A DNA stretch of 64,000 nucleotides from Salinispira pacifica (GTDB lineage Bacteria > Spirochaetota > Spirochaetia > DSM-27196 > Salinispiraceae). Location of the stretch: contig NC_023035.1 in assembly GCF_000507245.1 (NCBI RefSeq), positions 1,713,501-1,777,500 of the forward strand. Direction: 5' to 3'. The position numbers were made by a program, and so were the translations under genes. How positions within the stretch are numbered: the stretch's first letter is position 1; each line of letters begins with the position of its first letter. This document shows, in pieces, positions 60,553 to 64,000 of the stretch. The notes beneath the pieces were generated by a model that saw only the letters and a program-made list of their open reading frames with translations, was not told the DNA's origin and did not search any database.

Positions 60553-63519
60553 ATGTACTATATTCTTTTCGACATTCATCACATCAGTCAGCTGAAACAG
60601 ATAATGCCGGAAACCGTGGCAGAACTCCGGAACACTCTCATACAGGACTGTGACCGATGGGGGTTCACTCCCGTGGACCATCCGGATCTGTATCTTTTCA
60701 AACACCCCCAGCTCAGCCCCGGTGAACATGAACCTCTTATCAGAGCCATCTTCCAGGCACGGGACGATCTCACAGGCTACGATGATGATCTTAACGGCTA
60801 CAGCATCATTGTTGAGGCGGTGGATGACGGGGATGACATCTTCTCAATAATACCCGCCCTTACTGGATCCCTCCGGGAACGTAACGGATTGTACTTAGGA
60901 CCCAAGGCATCCAAATTACTGTCCCGGGCACTCATCGGGGAGCAGTACAGAGGGCTCTGGAAGATTATTGACAAACGAGAACGGGAAGATCAGGACCTGG
61001 GTACCGCCTCCGATTTCGCCATTTCACGGGAGTTTATGGAGACTCTGTTCAATACCATCGAAGAATGGATGAACGGAGAAAAAAGTCCCGGTGAACTTCG
61101 CATCAGCGGGACAGAGACCCAGGGCATACATCTTCTGGGAAGAAAAATCATCCAGCGGCTCACAAATCCCGATGCCCAGGGGAAGATCCCGTTTCAGGTT
61201 ATTCAGCAGCCAGGAGATTTCTTTCCGTCTCTGGTGGCATCTCTGGATATCAGCGATCTGAGCTGGGTTCAGCCTTTTTTGAATGAAACGGAACGCATGG
61301 TATGGAGGGAAAAGCTGTTCTCCATAACCCGCTATCGCCTCGATCCGGAACTGGGCCGGCGGGATATTCCCCGACCGCCTGAAGAACCCTGGAATGACAT
61401 GCAGATCATTTTTCAGATCTATCTCAGAGCCTATGCCAGATGGGCCCGAGGGGGAGGCAACTCTCCGCTGGTGATTATCCATTTCCGTCGGGAAATGGCA
61501 GACTGGGAGCTGAGGTTTCTGAAACTTCTTATGGATTCCCTCCAGCGTGAATCCCGGCTCCTGTGGTTTCTTACCGGAGAACCGGAGTTTCTGCCCTCCC
61601 AGGATCTTTCCAGGGACTGCAGAAAACTGCAGCTGGAAAGCCACAGCCAAAGCGATGTTACCCGCCTTATCAGGGAACAGAACCTTGATGACTCTCCCCT
61701 GGAGCCGTCGTACCTCATGAGCATGACCCGGGGTGATGCCCTTCCTCTGTTTCACTTCATCAATGATTTTGAGTATTATTCCCAGCTGTTGCCCAGTCGC
61801 CTGAAGACCTATGGAAGTCAGATGGTTGATACCCGTACGGGCATTATGCTGAGAGCTCTGGAGAGACTCGATTTTGAAAATCGCGAAGTGCTGTATGTTC
61901 TGACCTTGGCAGGAACCTGTTTTTCCCGGGAGCAGCTGTTCAAACTGTTTGAGGAACGGGGTAAAACCCGTACCAGGGTCACCCAGATTATCAAGGACTT
62001 GCAGGCCTCTGGATTTCTTATATACGAACAGATCCACAATACAGTGTTCCAGGACAGCCTGCAGCACATAGCCTACACCCTGGGAGATGTAAAACAGGAA
62101 TACATCAATAAGATCGTCTCTGCACTGAGCAACGGCACCAACGGAATACCCCTCACTGAAGACGGCATAGCCATTCTGGTGGAGTACTCCCTTCGTCAGC
62201 GAAACGGTAATCCTGCTCCCCAGCTGTACAGGCATCTGCAAACCCTTCTTAATTGCAAGCTCTATGTGGAGTTTCGGAGATTGATTTCCATGCTTGAGCA
62301 TCGGCCGAATTTCAGCGATCCGGCACGGCTGCTCAAAGCCCAGTATGCCCTGGACAGGGGCGAGTTTCACAAAGGTCTCATTCCATCAGAATATCCTGAA
62401 AATTTACTCTGGAAGGCAGAATGGCAGCTCCTTCAAAGTCTTGCATTTCTAAAGGAACGGGAGTTTCAACACGCCAAGCAATACAGCAAAGAAGCAATTA
62501 TCTCGTTTCAACAGCAGGAAGACTCACCCGGGCTCAGCTCGGCCAATACCGTGTTCGGGTACCTTCATCTGCGTCAGCGAAAACACCAGGAAGCTTTTCA
62601 TTACTTCACCATTGCCGAGCGTCATGCGGGGGTATCGCCCAATGATCTGAACAGAATGTACGCCCGTTTTCTGCCCGCCTTAAGCGATTTTACTGAAGGC
62701 AAGTACAGTCGGGTACGTAAAGAGCTGGAGGGGGAAGAGGGGTTGCTGGCACAGTTTGCCGGCAATGCAGCACACTCATGGTATGCAGTTGCGGCATTTC
62801 TGATTTCCCGTACCTATTTTGCCCTTGGGCTGTATGAAAAATGCTACACTCTGCTGTCCAGAATTCTCAACAGTCTCAGCGGAGACCGATGGGTGCAGAT
62901 CAGAAGGGTGTTTTATGCCTGGATGGCCAGAAGTCTGAACTATATGGGCAGCTATGAAGCGGGGCGGGCAATCCTGGAAAACCTTCCCCAAAGCCTTGAA
63001 ACGAACCTGTTTTATGCAGAATCCTGTATCATCCGGGGCGAGTTCGAAGATGCCCTGGACAGACTGAAGGAACCCGGGGCCGAAGGTGAAATGCAGTATC
63101 CCACATCCATACTGTTTCCATGGAATAGCGGGTTTTCCTGGGTGGAAGATATGTTTGTAGATGACCTCAGTCAGGATTCTGTGCTCTGGAACCTGTATTA
63201 CGGGATGCGCAGCTATGCCCAGGGAATGATGGGAGAGACGGAAGAAAGCATTCGGGGCTTCCACTGGCTTACCCGGCAGAAGAAAATACTCTCCTCCGAT
63301 CCCCACGAAAGCACCATTCTGTATTGGTATGCAGGGATATTGGAGAGAAGCCGGGAGGATGAAGGGGAGGACCGACTGACCCTTCTGGGCAAGGCGGTGA
63401 AAGCCCTGCAGGAACGTTCCAGCCGGATCGAGGAACCGGCAGACAAGCGGGAGTACTTAAAAAATGTGGTCTGGAACCGGGAACTTCTGGAAAAGGCGAA
63501 ACGGCACAACCTGGTTTAG
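60553..63519 (+). CDS. 988-aa STAND/MalT-like protein without P-loop
   Basis: This 988-aa protein has no signal peptide. Residues about 170-420 look like the ATPase core of STAND/MalT proteins (SPLVIIHFRREMADWELRFL in the place of Walker B, and an arginine-rich LTRLIREQN-type segment), but I find no GxxGxGK(S/T) P-loop; the equivalent is GTETQGIHLLGRK. A winged-helix-like segment (RTRVTQIIKDLQASGFLIY, near 475-500) follows, and then a long helical repeat region (about 560-960) of TPR-like units. It starts 14 bases after the PilZ gene. It probably works as a scaffold or regulator with that protein. No homologue of known function is recognised. Confidence 0.6.
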   Translation: MYYILFDIHHISQLKQIMPETVAELRNTLIQDCDRWGFTPVDHPDLYLFKHPQLSPGEHEPLIRAIFQARDDLTGYDDDLNGYSIIVEAVDDGDDIFSIIPALTGSLRERNGLYLGPKASKLLSRALIGEQYRGLWKIIDKREREDQDLGTASDFAISREFMETLFNTIEEWMNGEKSPGELRISGTETQGIHLLGRKIIQRLTNPDAQGKIPFQVIQQPGDFFPSLVASLDISDLSWVQPFLNETERMVWREKLFSITRYRLDPELGRRDIPRPPEEPWNDMQIIFQIYLRAYARWARGGGNSPLVIIHFRREMADWELRFLKLLMDSLQRESRLLWFLTGEPEFLPSQDLSRDCRKLQLESHSQSDVTRLIREQNLDDSPLEPSYLMSMTRGDALPLFHFINDFEYYSQLLPSRLKTYGSQMVDTRTGIMLRALERLDFENREVLYVLTLAGTCFSREQLFKLFEERGKTRTRVTQIIKDLQASGFLIYEQIHNTVFQDSLQHIAYTLGDVKQEYINKIVSALSNGTNGIPLTEDGIAILVEYSLRQRNGNPAPQLYRHLQTLLNCKLYVEFRRLISMLEHRPNFSDPARLLKAQYALDRGEFHKGLIPSEYPENLLWKAEWQLLQSLAFLKEREFQHAKQYSKEAIISFQQQEDSPGLSSANTVFGYLHLRQRKHQEAFHYFTIAERHAGVSPNDLNRMYARFLPALSDFTEGKYSRVRKELEGEEGLLAQFAGNAAHSWYAVAAFLISRTYFALGLYEKCYTLLSRILNSLSGDRWVQIRRVFYAWMARSLNYMGSYEAGRAILENLPQSLETNLFYAESCIIRGEFEDALDRLKEPGAEGEMQYPTSILFPWNSGFSWVEDMFVDDLSQDSVLWNLYYGMRSYAQGMMGETEESIRGFHWLTRQKKILSSDPHESTILYWYAGILERSREDEGEDRLTLLGKAVKALQERSSRIEEPADKREYLKNVVWNRELLEKAKRHNLV

Positions 63520-63578
63520 CTGTTCATAATACCCTGCCCGATGAGCTTTTGTTTCGAAAAATAAAATCCTGAAGGCCG

Positions 63579-63608
63579 TTGACACTGATCAGAACATTTT
63601 GATATATT
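63579..63608 (+). promoter_or_regulatory. Promoter of tRNA-Met
   Basis: TTGACA (63579-63584) and TATATT (63603-63608) are separated by 18 bases and end 15 bases before the tRNA. Confidence 0.7.
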
Positions 63609-63623
63609 CCCGATCTGTAACAC

Positions 63624-63696
63624 GGTGGCGTAGCTCAGCTGGTAGAGCAAACGGCTCATATCCGTTAGGTCAGGGGTTCAAGTCCCTTCGCCACTA
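63624..63696 (+). tRNA. tRNA-Met (CAU anticodon)
   Basis: The 73-base gene folds into a complete cloverleaf: acceptor GGTGGCG/CGCCACT (with a G-U end pair), D-arm GCTC..GAGC, anticodon stem AACGG/CCGTT with loop CTCATAT, and T-arm AGGGG-TTCAAGT-CCCTT. The anticodon is CAU. The first pair is not the C-A mismatch of an initiator, so it is elongator tRNA-Met or, less likely, tRNA-Ile2 with lysidine. CCA is not encoded, so the 3' end needs maturation and CCA addition. Confidence 0.93.
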
Positions 63697-63715
63697 TCAA
63701 TAATCAACAGGTCAG

Positions 63716-63750
63716 AAAAAAAGGATATCCGATTTCGGATATCCTTTTTT
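63716..63750 (+). terminator. Intrinsic terminator of tRNA-Met
   Basis: A 10-bp stem GGATATCCGA/TCGGATATCC (63723-63732 and 63735-63744) is flanked by seven A and six T (63745-63750), so it can also work on the other strand. The group II intron-like sequence begins directly after the last T. Confidence 0.9.
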
Positions 63751-64000
63751 GTATGCCCAGCGAAGCGCAGGCATACCCGACCGGTTGGAAGATACCGGTG
63801 TCGCCTCGTTCAGGAGGAAGACAATCCGAATTGCAAGGGCGCAGCTGGCAACGGTTGGGTCTGAAGGAAGCAATAGGAAGTGAACAGCACATAGCGAAAG
63901 CGAACCTGATACGGCACAACAGGGGTGGTAAGCGTGCAAAATAGCGCGAAGCCCGAAACCTGAACAGACCTGTAGTGTGTTTGAGGATGGCGTTGTTTAC
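63751..64000 (+). mobile_element. 5' part of a probable group II intron, cut by the window edge
   Basis: The sequence starts GTATGCCCAGC, close to the conserved 5' end GUGYG of group II introns (GTGTGCCCGGC in many bacterial introns). A hairpin TATGCC..GGCATA follows. The segment GCAAGGGCG ... GTCTGAAGGAAGC at 63833-63871 matches the domain I sequence GCAAGGGTG ... TCTGAAGGAAGC known from bacterial introns; AGCGAAAGCGAACC also fits. The intron-encoded reverse transcriptase would lie beyond 64000. Insertion directly after a terminator T-tract is the habit of group IIC introns. No ORF of note is in this stretch. Confidence 0.68.

Noticed and set aside
61024-62370. A 448-aa antisense frame inside the 988-aa gene
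   Set aside because: The sense frame has a good start and continuous domain structure; the antisense one has no ribosome binding site and no recognisable motif.
63624-63696. Initiator tRNA-Met or tRNA-Ile2
   Set aside because: The first pair is G-U, not the unpaired C-A of initiators. Ile2 cannot be excluded without tRNA modification data, but the elongator pattern fits at least as well.
1-64000. CRISPR arrays, prophage or integrated plasmid
   Set aside because: No regular spaced repeats, phage structural genes, integrases or transposases are seen; the only mobile element is the intron start at the right edge.

Overview
This window is chromosomal DNA of about 54% GC, with an almost unbroken series of genes on both strands, one tRNA gene and no prophage or CRISPR array. 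The protein set points to a free-living spirochaete (Spirochaetaceae-like, possibly marine or halophilic). The reasons are a FabV/Ter-type enoyl reductase of the Treponema type, the spirochaetal form of the NFACT protein, tandem DUF115 (MptE/Maf-like) proteins, very acidic spirochaete-type scaffold proteins, several TPR proteins, lipoproteins and large outer-membrane beta-barrel proteins. The species cannot be named from the sequence alone.

Layout: 1-3932 (minus) is a tight operon: small membrane protein, hisD, folC, macrodomain protein and the start of an NFACT (RqcH-like) gene. 4140-6271 (plus) carries fabV and RNase Z. 6338-10758 (plus) is a four-gene GldA/GldF/GldG/DUF4340 ABC-2 export operon. 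10775-19536 (minus) is a five-gene operon behind a strong sigma70 promoter: an 854-aa acidic protein, a GAF-like protein, two DUF115 proteins and a membrane protein with a degenerate GGDEF-like domain. 19717-29970 holds a DivIC/FtsB-like protein, an exported protein, DUF1015, U32 peptidase (TrhP-like), a VanY-type carboxypeptidase, lon, a frameshifted recO and a HAD-like phosphatase. 30057-35912 (plus) holds pyrimidine nucleoside phosphorylase, recJ, an M23 lipoprotein, rpsU and a lipoprotein. 35968-41873 holds a ParB-like protein, a metallophosphoesterase and TPR proteins.

42177-53163 (minus) is an envelope block: a 1741-aa exported giant, a beta-barrel protein and a FecR-domain/beta-barrel fusion, followed by mutL. 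53220-55960 (plus) holds a spirochaete protein, a membrane protein that joins a full voltage-sensor S1-S4 unit to a periplasmic domain and a HAMP-like linker, and DUF503. 55967-63519 holds a ComFB-type protein and its partner, an HD hydrolase, a lipoprotein, a PilZ protein and a 988-aa STAND-like protein without a P-loop. The window closes with tRNA-Met, its terminator, and, directly on the T-tract, what looks like the 5' end of a group II intron that runs off the edge.

Themes: (i) possible c-di-GMP read-out (PilZ, ComFB, degenerate GGDEF) without any intact cyclase in view; (ii) cell-envelope building and sensing; (iii) DNA repair (mutL, recJ, recO); (iv) RNA quality control and processing (NFACT, RNase Z). 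The least explained items are the voltage-sensor/HAMP protein, the acidic-protein/DUF115 operon, the giant exported protein with its barrel neighbours, and an apparent AUA start codon of rpsU.
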